Counted from the first letter of the stretch, positions 1 through 7,987 are shown. The stretch: 17,615 bases of DNA from Hinthialibacter sp964556895 (GCA_964556895.1 CAZKYC010000091.1:1-17615); one strand, 5' to 3'. Notes: a model not told the origin generated them from the sequence alone. Translations and numbers: made by a program.

Positions 1-125
1 CGGCGCCGCTCCGCTTTGTTGCACAGGCGCTCACAGAGTTGCACCCATGCCTGAGAATGTAATCTGTTTTGCAACCCATGATTCATTTTCAGAAACCATT
101 AAGGCGCACCGTTTTTCCATCAAAA
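1..125. other. left-edge non-coding stretch
   Basis: This is the 3' flank of the secreted-protein gene that ends at 126 on the minus strand. I see no convincing U-tracted hairpin that would terminate that gene. The heptamer GTTGCAC occurs twice about 20 bp apart (about 19-25 and 38-44), and a related GCAACCCATG lies at about 71-80, so part of a degenerate repeat may sit here. The GC-rich edge sequence (1-13) is cut by the window boundary and cannot be assigned. Confidence 0.3.
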
Positions 126-2567
126 TCAGTTGTAATTCAATTCCACCGTTGCGGTGGTATCTTCAGATGTTTTTGCTCTCACCCAGTAGGCGTTGAATTC
201 TTTTGGAAACTTGTGGGTAAACACATGTTTGGGTTTTACTGTAAAAGAACTATACCTGCCCCATTCTCCATCGCCAGTGATGTCGACTTCGATATCGAAT
301 TGAATCGTCGATTCTGAGCGGTGAGATATTGACACCGATTTATTGTCATATCCCGTCATTAGGTATGGATCAGATGCTACGCCTTTCTTCACTTGGCTAT
401 TGTTCCACACGCCGCCTTTTCCTCTGGGCTTGCCGAGTTTCCACAGGTCGTCAATGGTCCCAAACCAGAGAGCGGTTTTGCCGTCGCTTGACCGAATAGT
501 GTGTTTGTTGCTTGTGGGTTTGGTCGAGAGGCCCGATAACACCAACATGCCTCGCCAGGAACAAAAGTCAGCAATATAGAGCTCAGTCGACGAAATGGGG
601 CGTATCTTTGAGAAACCGCCTGCGTTTTGGCGCGGAAGTTCATACCAGTTGCCTTGCGCGTTGAAGAGGCTGCGTTCGGTGACCACTTCTCTCATGATGC
701 GTGGGCCAGCGCCAGAGACAGGCTGCTGAAGTGAATCCGCCCCCTTCGGCAGGCGGTAGCGATTGCCCATCGAATCGATGACCAAGACCGAAGCCTCATC
801 GTTTGAGAATAAAGGCTCGCCGAAGTTGTTATTCTCAACCAGCCATTGACGCGCAGCCGGGTTCTCAACCATTTTGAGATTGAGATCGGGGCCGATTTCG
901 TAATAGCCGATGTCTTCGATTGCCGCGCCATTGTTTGATGTTGCGGCAAAATGCAGCGTACGTTTATCGCCGCCTCTGGCGCGAATGATTCCAGAGGTAT
1001 GAGGCTGGTCATAGGTCGTGAATCCATTGAACAACTTTTCAGATTGTGTTGAACGGTCATCCTTGTCTGAGAAATGATAAATGAGTGTGATATTTTCACA
1101 ATCATCATTGGGTTTGACTCGAATCCAACTGGATTGGGTGTCGCTAGAGAAAATATGATATGCGTATCTGTTCGCTGCGACAGAAACTGTTTCGAATCCT
1201 TCCCAGTTCCCTGCACTGGTTAGGATCTCAAAGTTGAATTTGACTGCGCGGTCTGTTGAATGTTTGATATGCACCATTCGGTGATCAAAACCGTCGAAGA
1301 GAAATGGCTCGGAGTAGACGCCCCGCTTAACCTTTTCGTTTTTCCAAGGGCCGCCGCGTCCGATTGCCGGGCCGAGATTTTCTAACTGGTTTGGATCAAC
1401 AAACCATAAATTTGAATTGGACTGGCCCGCCAGCGGACCATGGGCGTCAAAGATTCCATTCGAGCGAAAGTCAGATTTAGCCGCGTCGTCGCAGCCGAAT
1501 ACGACCTTCCCGTTCCATTCACAAAAATCGCCGATGATTTTGAGATATGACGACATGGGTTGAATGCCGGACAGATTCTCTTTCGAGAAATCTTTGGGAA
1601 ACTTCCAAAACATACCATGCATGGTCATCAACAGATCGTCTTGGCCAATGTCGCGAATACGGGGCCATTCGCTGTTCCAACCGTGGGCGCCGTCATAGGT
1701 ATGCGAGGCTTTGGGCAGTCGAAACGTGCTCCATTCGCCGTCGTCTAGCAACATCAAGATGACTGACTTGTCATCCCAGCCGACTGACCAGATCGGGTCG
1801 TCTACTTTTTCGTTGCCATAAATTCCGCCAGGGCCGGTGACTTCACAAAACTGGTTACGGCGGATGACCGTCCACTCTTCGCCGTCCCATTCCGCCAGAC
1901 AGCCAGAGACGATGTCAGGGCGCCTTCTTGCTTCAGCCGTGTACTCTCCATTGTTGGCGTAGACCACCCTGCCCTGGCTGGAGTAGAACCCCTTGCCGTG
2001 ATATCCCGGAAGCAATGGGCCTGACACATTTGGCGGCGTCATGGCGTTGCCGTCGAGGTTGATGGTTTTAACGTCTAAAGTGTTAACATCAACTTCGTAG
2101 AACCCTTCTTCCATACTGGCAAAATAGATTTTGTTCTTTGGGTCGGTAAGATGAAGGGCGTTTCCTGTCAGGCGCCCTGGCATGGTGTCAGGATGAATGA
2201 TTCTGACAGTTCGATCTTTATCAATGACATAGCCGCCGATGAACAGCTGCTGCGACTCCGGATGAATCATGCGGTTGGCGTGAGTGCCGCCGATGCTTTC
2301 GGGGCGGATGGTTTGGTTTAAATCTGAATCAATTTCATACAGTTTATCAGTCGATCCAAATGGCCGATGCGGCCCGTAGGAAGTTATCCAGAGCCGATTC
2401 GCCCAAACCACTACAGCGCCCGTGCCGCATTCATTTTCTTGGTTGTAAGTGGCGAGGTGAGGGTAGACGCCGCTGAAATTAGGATAGTTCTGGGATAGCG
2501 CCGTGTTAACAAAGAAAACAAAAAGTAGAAATACAACACTGTTTTGAAATAGGTGTTTGACGTACAT
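126..2567 (-). CDS. secreted protein of unknown family with internal duplication
   Basis: A protein of 813 residues is read from ATG at 2567. A GTG 12 bases further upstream is possible, but the ATG has GTGGGG about 7 nt before it and directly gives a signal peptide: a short basic start, the hydrophobic run VVFLLFVFFVNTA, then a signal peptidase I-like ALSQ site near residue 26. The mature protein is rich in Trp, Gly and Asp and looks all-beta. It contains two related segments, at about residues 260-500 and 590-813. They share IGDFCEWNG against IADFCSWRG (about 345 and 665), NLWF against ALWF, and the blocks GRGGPWKNEKVKRGV and GKGGVWNNSQVKKGV. The N-terminal 250 residues have short beta-strand, propeller-like repeats. 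I recognise no catalytic motif. It lies 73 bp downstream of the small membrane gene, in the same direction, and may be cotranscribed with it. A role in surface binding or polysaccharide handling is only a guess. Confidence 0.8.
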   Translation of the reverse strand: MYVKHLFQNSVVFLLFVFFVNTALSQNYPNFSGVYPHLATYNQENECGTGAVVVWANRLWITSYGPHRPFGSTDKLYEIDSDLNQTIRPESIGGTHANRMIHPESQQLFIGGYVIDKDRTVRIIHPDTMPGRLTGNALHLTDPKNKIYFASMEEGFYEVDVNTLDVKTINLDGNAMTPPNVSGPLLPGYHGKGFYSSQGRVVYANNGEYTAEARRRPDIVSGCLAEWDGEEWTVIRRNQFCEVTGPGGIYGNEKVDDPIWSVGWDDKSVILMLLDDGEWSTFRLPKASHTYDGAHGWNSEWPRIRDIGQDDLLMTMHGMFWKFPKDFSKENLSGIQPMSSYLKIIGDFCEWNGKVVFGCDDAAKSDFRSNGIFDAHGPLAGQSNSNLWFVDPNQLENLGPAIGRGGPWKNEKVKRGVYSEPFLFDGFDHRMVHIKHSTDRAVKFNFEILTSAGNWEGFETVSVAANRYAYHIFSSDTQSSWIRVKPNDDCENITLIYHFSDKDDRSTQSEKLFNGFTTYDQPHTSGIIRARGGDKRTLHFAATSNNGAAIEDIGYYEIGPDLNLKMVENPAARQWLVENNNFGEPLFSNDEASVLVIDSMGNRYRLPKGADSLQQPVSGAGPRIMREVVTERSLFNAQGNWYELPRQNAGGFSKIRPISSTELYIADFCSWRGMLVLSGLSTKPTSNKHTIRSSDGKTALWFGTIDDLWKLGKPRGKGGVWNNSQVKKGVASDPYLMTGYDNKSVSISHRSESTIQFDIEVDITGDGEWGRYSSFTVKPKHVFTHKFPKEFNAYWVRAKTSEDTTATVELNYN

Positions 2568-2640
2568 GACATGCCCCACTCATTAAGATCAAATCAATTC
2601 ACTAAGGATTGTAGACAAAGGAGAGGCGGGTTTTCTATGA

Positions 2641-2895
2641 CTATGGCGCCGAATAATTCATCGAATCACGAATCGACACATCGGCGTCGCCGAATTCTTC
2701 AATTTCTGTATAGAACAATGCTGACGCGTCGATATCATTCTCTTGCGAGTGATGATGGATTTCTTTGATAAAGGGCATCGTTTGCATAGCGGGAGCGAGA
2801 ACAAAGACAAATAGATAAATGACGCCGCAACTGATTAGCAATTGCGTCCAGTTTCGCGCTTTTTTGTATGTCCACCCATTTATCCTCATTCTCAT
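2641..2895 (-). CDS. small single-pass membrane protein coupled to the YeiH-like gene
   Basis: This is an 84-residue protein whose ATG overlaps the TGA of the upstream YeiH-like gene in the sequence ATGA (2895-2892). Such overlaps are typical of translational coupling and are the main reason to accept it as a gene. It starts with a basic, aromatic segment (residues 1-17, with KKARNW) and has one hydrophobic helix at about residues 18-37 (LLISCGVIYLFVFVLAPAM). It ends in an acidic tail of about 45 residues containing HHH near 47-49, the segment NDIDASALFYTEIEEF, and SIRDSM. By the positive-inside rule the acidic tail should be outside the cytoplasm. I cannot name the family. The context suggests an accessory subunit or stability factor of the transporter. 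A longer frame extending upstream to 3081 is out of frame with the transporter gene and is less likely. Confidence 0.7.
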   Translation of the reverse strand: MRMRINGWTYKKARNWTQLLISCGVIYLFVFVLAPAMQTMPFIKEIHHHSQENDIDASALFYTEIEEFGDADVSIRDSMNYSAP

Positions 2896-4598
2896 ATCTT
2901 CGCCGTGATGTCTGGAAACACCAGATAGAACATGATATACGCCATCACGAGGGTAAGAACAAGGTTCAATGTCTGGCCGCAAATATAGAGGATCAGCGGC
3001 TTGCCGCCAGCAAAATATGATTTCAATTCTCGAAAATTGGTCGCCAGGCCGATGCTGACAAACGCGAGACAGAAAAACCATCCACGAACGTGTTTTGTGA
3101 AGCCGCGAATAACGCCGTTGTCGATCAGCGCGTAGCCTAAGTCTTGACCGAGATATTCATACAACGCTGAGAATAAAATTGACGCCGCGATGAACCCCAA
3201 CACAAATTTAGGAAACCGGCGCCAGATTTCAAACGCGGTCACTTCGCTTCCTGCTTCTCGGTCTACTTTGGCGCTCCAATAGACTGCGACGCAAAACGCG
3301 ATGACTCCAATCAGAATATTTTGAATCATCTTAATGGTCGCGGCGACATAGAGCGCCTGGTCGCTCAAAAACGCTCCCGCCGCCGCCACGGCCCCGGTCG
3401 CGTCAATGGTCCCGCCCATCCAGGCGCCGCCTAACACATGCGGCATGCCCACCCACTGAATAAACCACGGCATGACGATCATCATGATTGAAGTGAAGAT
3501 CAACGACAGACCGACCGCCAGTGTGAGTTCTTCTTTTTTGGCATTACACGCCGCCGCAGTGGCAATGGCCGCCGAGACGCCGCAAACCGACATGTCGGCT
3601 GAGATGGTAATATTGAGGGTTTTGGATGAAATTTTGAGCACATACTGCCCAAACAGATAGGTTGCGACTAAAACAATCGGCGTGACCACCCAAGCGACAA
3701 ATATACCTGGTAAGCCGATGGAAAGTATCTTACCAAATAAGATTTCGGCGCCAAGTAAGACTAAGCCCGTTTTGATGTAATACTCAGTTTGTACAGCGGG
3801 CATCACCCACTTCGGCGTCCCGATGGTGTTACTAATGATTAGCCCGAACACGATCGCCCAGGCGGCGTAGCCAATGCCATACGCCTTCATGGTCGACTGA
3901 GATGCAAACAAATAGGCCAATACAGCCAACGCGAATACAAACACAAACGCTTTCAGAAACCCTGAGACTGAATTGCCCATGAAGTATTGACCAATCAAGA
4001 ATAACAGCGCGAAGAGCCCGCACAGGCCGAGGAGATATGGCAGCTGGTTGTAGGCGGTGACTTTTGTTTTCTTGTTGGCTGACGATTCTGCGGTAACCGC
4101 CGCGCGCCAGGCTTGGATCGCCGCGATGGCTTCGTCATTGAGAGTTGGATTTTGAAACCCTGATTGTCTTGCGGCGTCTTGGGCGGTTTGAGCGTTTTCG
4201 AGGGCGGCTTGTGTGAGGATTTGTTTTTCTTGCAGCGCTACGGATGCTAGTTCTTTCTTTTGTTGGGCTTTTTCCTCATTCAACACAAATGCGTCGATTG
4301 GGTTGTTTGTCCAACCATGCGGCGTTTTCAACCATGATGCAATCTTTTTAGCGAACGGTCCGCTGGTCGCTTTAATGCTTTTCTTTTCGTCGTTGGCCTC
4401 ATGCCATTCAATGGTTTTGAACGGCGCTGATTCAGCCTCGCTCTTCATCGCAGAATTTAATGTATTGAATCTCGAATCAATGTCGGAGGGTTGATTCACC
4501 AAAAACATCACCAACCCAATAGCAATTAAACCGAAGCCAAGCCAGATGGCCCAATAGTCTTCTTTTTTCCATAACACACTCAATTGATTGTCGCTCAT
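2892..4598 (-). CDS. putative sulfate/sulfite exporter, YeiH/UPF0324 family, with long N-terminal extension
   Basis: A 568-residue membrane protein. The C-terminal part, from about residue 187 to 562, is the polytopic YeiH (UPF0324, PSE) domain with around ten hydrophobic helices. It carries the family signatures CGVSAAIA (about 339-346) and GGAWMGGTIDATGAVAAAG (about 390-408). YeiH proteins usually have about 340-350 residues, so this one has about 200 extra at the N-terminus: one helix at 15-35, then a hydrophilic, Ala/Gln/Lys/Glu-rich, probably helical or coiled-coil stretch at about 36-185. The family is called a putative sulfate exporter by annotation; its substrate is not firmly established, and members have been linked to sulfite, cysteine or taurine metabolism. 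Translation starts at ATG 4598 with only a weak Shine-Dalgarno (GAAGAG, about 11 nt away). A promoter with a consensus -10 box lies just upstream, and a small membrane protein is coupled at its stop codon. Confidence 0.85.
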   Translation of the reverse strand: MSDNQLSVLWKKEDYWAIWLGFGLIAIGLVMFLVNQPSDIDSRFNTLNSAMKSEAESAPFKTIEWHEANDEKKSIKATSGPFAKKIASWLKTPHGWTNNPIDAFVLNEEKAQQKKELASVALQEKQILTQAALENAQTAQDAARQSGFQNPTLNDEAIAAIQAWRAAVTAESSANKKTKVTAYNQLPYLLGLCGLFALLFLIGQYFMGNSVSGFLKAFVFVFALAVLAYLFASQSTMKAYGIGYAAWAIVFGLIISNTIGTPKWVMPAVQTEYYIKTGLVLLGAEILFGKILSIGLPGIFVAWVVTPIVLVATYLFGQYVLKISSKTLNITISADMSVCGVSAAIATAAACNAKKEELTLAVGLSLIFTSIMMIVMPWFIQWVGMPHVLGGAWMGGTIDATGAVAAAGAFLSDQALYVAATIKMIQNILIGVIAFCVAVYWSAKVDREAGSEVTAFEIWRRFPKFVLGFIAASILFSALYEYLGQDLGYALIDNGVIRGFTKHVRGWFFCLAFVSIGLATNFRELKSYFAGGKPLILYICGQTLNLVLTLVMAYIMFYLVFPDITAKI

Positions 4599-4641
4599 AT
4601 CTGGTATATCTCTTCAAATTAAAGTTAAAAAAATATTAATG

Positions 4642-4682
4642 ATTATAGTAATAATTGATACGCATAGAACCTGTGCGGTTCT
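4642..4682 (-). promoter_or_regulatory. probable promoter of the YeiH-like gene with operator-like inverted repeat
   Basis: On the minus strand a perfect TATAAT lies at 4647-4642, about 44 bases before the start codon. The inverted repeat AGAACC-N5-GGTTCT (4682-4666) sits exactly where the -35 region should be: the second arm ends 18 nt before TATAAT, and no good TTGACA is present. A strong -10 with a poor -35 covered by a palindrome is the layout of an activator- or repressor-controlled promoter. The regulator is not in the window. That the palindrome binds protein is inferred. Confidence 0.45.
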
Positions 4683-4816
4683 CCTGTAATGTGGTATACA
4701 GATTTTCCCTTACCAGTTCCTTGTAATTCGAGTGGATTTTTGTACCGTAGAACCATCTTTGGTTTGAGAGGTGTTCCATGCGAATCACAACAAATTAATA
4801 TGTTTCAATAACCAAT

Positions 4817-4843
4817 GGCGGGATTTGTTCCTCTCATCCCGCC
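4817..4843. repeat. GC-rich hairpin, 8-bp perfect stem
   Basis: GGCGGGAT (4817-4824) and ATCCCGCC (4836-4843) form a perfect 8-bp stem with an 11-nt loop. Neither strand has a U-tract after it, so it is not a standard intrinsic terminator. It could be an RNA structure, an operator, or part of a repeat element together with the composite palindrome at 4925-4981. Confidence 0.5.
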
Positions 4844-4924
4844 CCTTGAGGTGTTTCATTTATCGAACTGTTTCTGGTGCAATCCGTATGCCGCAGATAA
4901 GTTCGCCGCGGCAGGCTTTCTTTT

Positions 4925-4981
4925 GGAGCGTGCGTGTCCACACGCGCAAAAGTGAAATGCCTCTGTGGACAGAGGCGCTCC
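4925..4981. repeat. composite REP/MITE-like palindromic element
   Basis: Outer arms GGAGCG (4925-4930) and CGCTCC (4976-4981) enclose two perfect hairpins: GCGTGT-CC-ACACGC (4932-4945) and GCCTCTGT-GG-ACAGAGGC (4959-4976). The whole can fold as a three-way, cloverleaf-like structure. The GCCGC/GCGGC pair just left of it (about 4890-4912) may belong to it. Nested hairpins of this kind in an intergenic gap are typical of REP/BIME or MITE-like interspersed repeats. Only one copy is in the window, so its repetitive nature is inferred. Confidence 0.45.
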
Positions 4982-5009
4982 TAACCTCTTCAAAAAAAGC
5001 AATATCAAC

Positions 5010-5039
5010 AAAAAAGGCGGCGGGAAAACCCACCGCCTT
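5010..5039 (-). terminator. rho-independent terminator of the LamG/CBM9-like protein gene
   Basis: On the minus strand AAGGCGGTGGG (5039-5029) pairs with CCCGCCGCCTT (5024-5014) around a TTTT loop: 11 bp with one U-G wobble. A run of six T follows directly, and another T-run follows about 15 nt later. It begins 24 bp after the stop codon of the gene ending at 5063. Confidence 0.85.
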
Positions 5040-5062
5040 GATTGTTGCATTCCAGGAACAGC

Positions 5063-7834
5063 TTAATACAGCGTCCAGTCCATAACGCCGACATCAGGTT
5101 GACCAATAAGTTCGATAATCGCCCAACCGGTTTCGTCGTCCCAAAATTCTTTGTCGGTTTCAGCCGCGCCCGGGCTGGTGTTCCAATAGCCCCATTTGCC
5201 GGTTCGGGTAGTACCGTCGCCAGGCAACGAGCTGTTCATCAAGATTTCAAACCCAACCACGCTGCGGTTTGGCGGGTCAAGCATGATGCTCTTGTCGAGT
5301 TGATATTCAACGACATAGCCGTCAACATCGTTTGAACGCGCGCCGTAGTTCCAATAGGCGCCGTCAGTTGAGAAGTTGGCCAAATCGTCAATTTCAATCG
5401 GGGTCGGAGCCGCGTCGCCGCCCAATTGGAAGCCGTCGCCGAGAACGGTCATTTGCGGGCCAAACTGGTTGCGTTCCTTGGCCGCCAAACGGCTGAAGTT
5501 ACCGTCGAGGTAAAGTTCGACTGAGTCCATCTGCCAGGTGTTGCCGCCTAATTGGTCAATGAAATCGAGACCTAATTTATCAACCACTTCGACGCCCACG
5601 TTGATGTGAGTGTCATTGTGGAAGATATGGAAGGTAACGTTTTCATCATCGGTCGCGACTTCGGCGCCGTCCGGGCCCCAATGGACTCCAGGAGGCACTT
5701 TGTCGCTGTGGTCAAACATTTCACTGTAAGCGCCGTCGTATTCGCCTGCTTCAATCACGCCGTCAAGCGTGGTCACGCGGTCGATTTTTGGCACAGAGAA
5801 ATTGAGCGGGAAGAGTTGGCTTGCGCCTGCGACCGTGAGGCCGCCCACTTCGCCGCTAAAGTCTAAAACACCAGTCGAAACGGCTTCACTCACGACCAAG
5901 TCATAGGTGAGAGTTGCGTCAGCTGATACACCACTCAGGTCCCAAGTGATCACGTTTCCCGAGACGCTGGCGCTGCCTGCGTTTTCGCTCAGGTTTTCAG
6001 CGGTGACGCCTGAAGGCAGGTTTTCAGTCAACGAGCCACTAAAAGTTTTGCCCGGAGAAATGGTGAATTGAATTTCGTTGCCAACGATGGTTCCGCCGCC
6101 CTTCGGCATGACTTGTGACGCCAACACGCGTTGGGCCGTGCCTAAGAATTCAGTAATTTGAACGCCCGAAAACTCGCCAACAGAGAGCGAGCCGTCTTCG
6201 TGGGAGGTTACCGCCAAACCAACATACACCGGGTCGGTCATTGGCAAGACGCGTTCATTTAACAGCGCCCATTCGTTTCCACCCGCTTCGGCTTCAAATT
6301 CATACCAGGCTTGGAAGACATCACCCAAGCGGCGAATTTCAAGACGGCCAGTCGGGAAGATAACGCCTTCGGGAAGACTGGTGGGATTAATACGCTCGGC
6401 GTCTGGTAAACTGTCAGCGCCCGCGCCGTCCGAATCACGCCACTGTGTGTTAATTAGAAGGTCGGTACGGAACAACGGCATGTAATGGGCGGAGGTCGCG
6501 GTCAGGCTTTGGCGAACCATCGGGCCAGCCTTGACCCAATCGCTGGTACTTTCGAACGGATCAGGGAAGGCGTTGACGATGATTGAGAACGGACCGCTCA
6601 TTTCGTTCCATACAAAATGGAACTCATCCGCTGATCCCCAAATATCGGCGCCGCTGCCAGTCACCTCATAGGTTCCGTCGCTGAAAGTCGCGTCGCCTGC
6701 AACTTCGACATCACCAATGTCGGCATGGTTCTCAAAATCGCCAACGGGCCCAAGAGTAACAATGACATTGACTTGAAGATCACCGTCAGTGAAGAGGTCG
6801 CCCAGTTTACCGGAGAATGAAACCAACTTTTCGTCTCCGCCCTGGGTCGCGGTGTAAGATACTTCTGAGATACTGCTGGTCAGGTTCCAGGTGATGGTAT
6901 TGCCGCTGGCGGAACCGCCGTCACTGATGTTGCTGGCTGTCCAGCCATCAGGGATGGTTTCGGTCAGCGCACCGCTGCCTGGCTGTCCGATTGATAACGT
7001 GACGTCAACGGAAGCGCCTGATTCAATCAACGCTGAAGAAATTGACCGAACCGCTTTGGCTTCTTCAACATCGCCTTGGGCCATCAAGGCTTGGACTTCT
7101 GTTTGAGTCAAAGCGCGGCTGTAGATGCGAACTTCATCTAGCGTTCCAGGAAAATACTGTATGTTCGCGCCCTGGATGCGGCTGCCGATGCGAACAAAGT
7201 CGTCGCCCGCGTCGGTCGCCGTGTCGACCAACAAGGTTTCATTCCCAATGCCAGACTGTGGGTCAATTTCTCCATCAATGTAATGAATGGTGTCGCCCAT
7301 CACCGTTCCGCCGTCCGGGTAAACTGAAGCGACGTGGTGCCATTGACCGTCATTGATCGGCGTCGAGCCAATGATAAAGCTGCCTTGAATCTCGGTGCGC
7401 ACAGCGCCCAACGTTCCATTGCCAGCGTTATCGTTGAAGCGAACGTGCCATTTTCGGCCGTTATCACCTGTGCTGGCGCCCCAAGCGACGTGAGCGCTGG
7501 TTTGGGTGCTGGTTCCTTTGACCCAATAGACAACGGTACGAGGGTTGTTGCCGCCGATGCCGTCAAAGCCATCGACCGCAACGCCGTCGTCGCCGTCAAA
7601 TAACATGGCGTTTCCGATTTTACCGGCTGTCCAGCCGCCCTCGCCTTCGATGACCTCGGCGGGACGGTTGTTGGGTGATTGGTCAGCGCCAACGACGCCT
7701 TCGCCATCATCAAACGCCCAATAGCCTTCGAGGTCTGAAGTCAGGTCTTGTGCTGAGACGGTTGGTGGTGTGAGCCCTACCAAAGAGAGTATTACGGCTA
7801 CTGCAGACACAACTTGACATACTTTTCTCATCAT
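5063..7834 (-). CDS. secreted multidomain LamG / DUF1349-like / CBM9-like protein
   Basis: A 923-residue exported protein. The signal peptide covers residues 1-28 (VVSAVAVILSLVGL core, VSA-Q cleavage). Domain order: a LamG/concanavalin-like jelly roll at about 33-250, with the typical ending GTLDEVRIYSRALTQTEV; a beta-sandwich module A at about 258-345; a DUF1349-like domain at about 365-562; module B at about 569-665, clearly related to A (LTETIPDGWTASNIS against LTENLPSGVTAENLS, each then reaching ITW and a FSG-x-G segment); and a CBM9/DOMON-like domain at about 688-912 (LDGVIEAGEYDGA, WQMDSVELYLD, GYVVEY, GFEI). These folds generally bind carbohydrate; I see no glycosidase active site. Start: the first of two adjacent ATG codons behind a strong GGGGAGG. 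The second ATG (7831) has the better 7-nt spacing. It is monocistronic, with its own terminator, and divergent from the Gfo/Idh gene. A surface or periplasmic glycan-binding role is likely but inferred. Confidence 0.85.
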   Translation of the reverse strand: MMRKVCQVVSAVAVILSLVGLTPPTVSAQDLTSDLEGYWAFDDGEGVVGADQSPNNRPAEVIEGEGGWTAGKIGNAMLFDGDDGVAVDGFDGIGGNNPRTVVYWVKGTSTQTSAHVAWGASTGDNGRKWHVRFNDNAGNGTLGAVRTEIQGSFIIGSTPINDGQWHHVASVYPDGGTVMGDTIHYIDGEIDPQSGIGNETLLVDTATDAGDDFVRIGSRIQGANIQYFPGTLDEVRIYSRALTQTEVQALMAQGDVEEAKAVRSISSALIESGASVDVTLSIGQPGSGALTETIPDGWTASNISDGGSASGNTITWNLTSSISEVSYTATQGGDEKLVSFSGKLGDLFTDGDLQVNVIVTLGPVGDFENHADIGDVEVAGDATFSDGTYEVTGSGADIWGSADEFHFVWNEMSGPFSIIVNAFPDPFESTSDWVKAGPMVRQSLTATSAHYMPLFRTDLLINTQWRDSDGAGADSLPDAERINPTSLPEGVIFPTGRLEIRRLGDVFQAWYEFEAEAGGNEWALLNERVLPMTDPVYVGLAVTSHEDGSLSVGEFSGVQITEFLGTAQRVLASQVMPKGGGTIVGNEIQFTISPGKTFSGSLTENLPSGVTAENLSENAGSASVSGNVITWDLSGVSADATLTYDLVVSEAVSTGVLDFSGEVGGLTVAGASQLFPLNFSVPKIDRVTTLDGVIEAGEYDGAYSEMFDHSDKVPPGVHWGPDGAEVATDDENVTFHIFHNDTHINVGVEVVDKLGLDFIDQLGGNTWQMDSVELYLDGNFSRLAAKERNQFGPQMTVLGDGFQLGGDAAPTPIEIDDLANFSTDGAYWNYGARSNDVDGYVVEYQLDKSIMLDPPNRSVVGFEILMNSSLPGDGTTRTGKWGYWNTSPGAAETDKEFWDDETGWAIIELIGQPDVGVMDWTLY

Positions 7835-7888
7835 ATTGCCTCCCCATAGTTATGCGTAAAAACGCAAATAATAATTGAATTAACGGCA

Positions 7889-7916
7889 TTTATACCATGA
7901 ATTTAGAATGAGTAAA
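7889..7916 (-). promoter_or_regulatory. candidate promoter of the LamG/CBM9-like protein gene
   Basis: On the minus strand TTTACT (7916-7911) and TATAAA (7894-7889) are spaced by 16 nt, about 55-80 bases before the start codon. The -10 box is good and the -35 box weak. A small hairpin and a strong GGGGAGG follow in the leader. Confidence 0.35.
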
Positions 7917-7987
7917 AGTCATAAATAGAAATAAGTATTTTATTTTCTCTATTTAATAAAGGCTTGAAAATTAAGAATTTTGGTGAC

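Larger units (their letters stand above)
4599..5062. other. intergenic region with several inverted repeats
   Basis: This 464-bp spacer separates the LamG-protein gene from the YeiH-like gene, both on the minus strand. It holds, from right to left, the LamG-gene terminator (5010-5039), a composite palindromic element (4925-4981), a GC hairpin (4817-4843), and the YeiH promoter with its inverted repeat (4642-4682). No reading frame inside it has convincing coding character or a ribosome-binding site. Confidence 0.6.

Noticed and set aside
692..1216. Minus-strand frame of 174 codons inside the 813-residue secreted protein gene.
   Set aside because: It is a +1/+2 shadow of the repeat-containing gene, without signal, motif or ribosome-binding site.
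2637..2768. Plus-strand frame of 43 codons with an upstream AAGGAGAGG.
   Set aside because: It lies antisense to the small membrane gene, which has an ATGA overlap with the transporter gene. The ribosome-binding-like sequence is too far (about 13 nt) and the product is an Arg-rich sequence typical of an antisense shadow.
2896..3081. N-terminal extension of the small membrane protein, starting at 3081.
   Set aside because: It would run out of frame through the conserved C-terminal part of the YeiH-like gene, and the extension has no signal or helix. The ATG at the 4-bp overlap is much more natural.
4925..4981. The composite palindrome as a tRNA or tRNA-like gene.
   Set aside because: Arms and loops lack the conserved D-, anticodon- and T-loop residues, and there is no acceptor stem of proper length.
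4771..5085. Plus-strand frame of 104 codons across the spacer at 4599-5062.
   Set aside because: It crosses the palindromic element and the LamG-gene terminator, overlaps the end of the LamG gene antisense, and has no ribosome-binding site.
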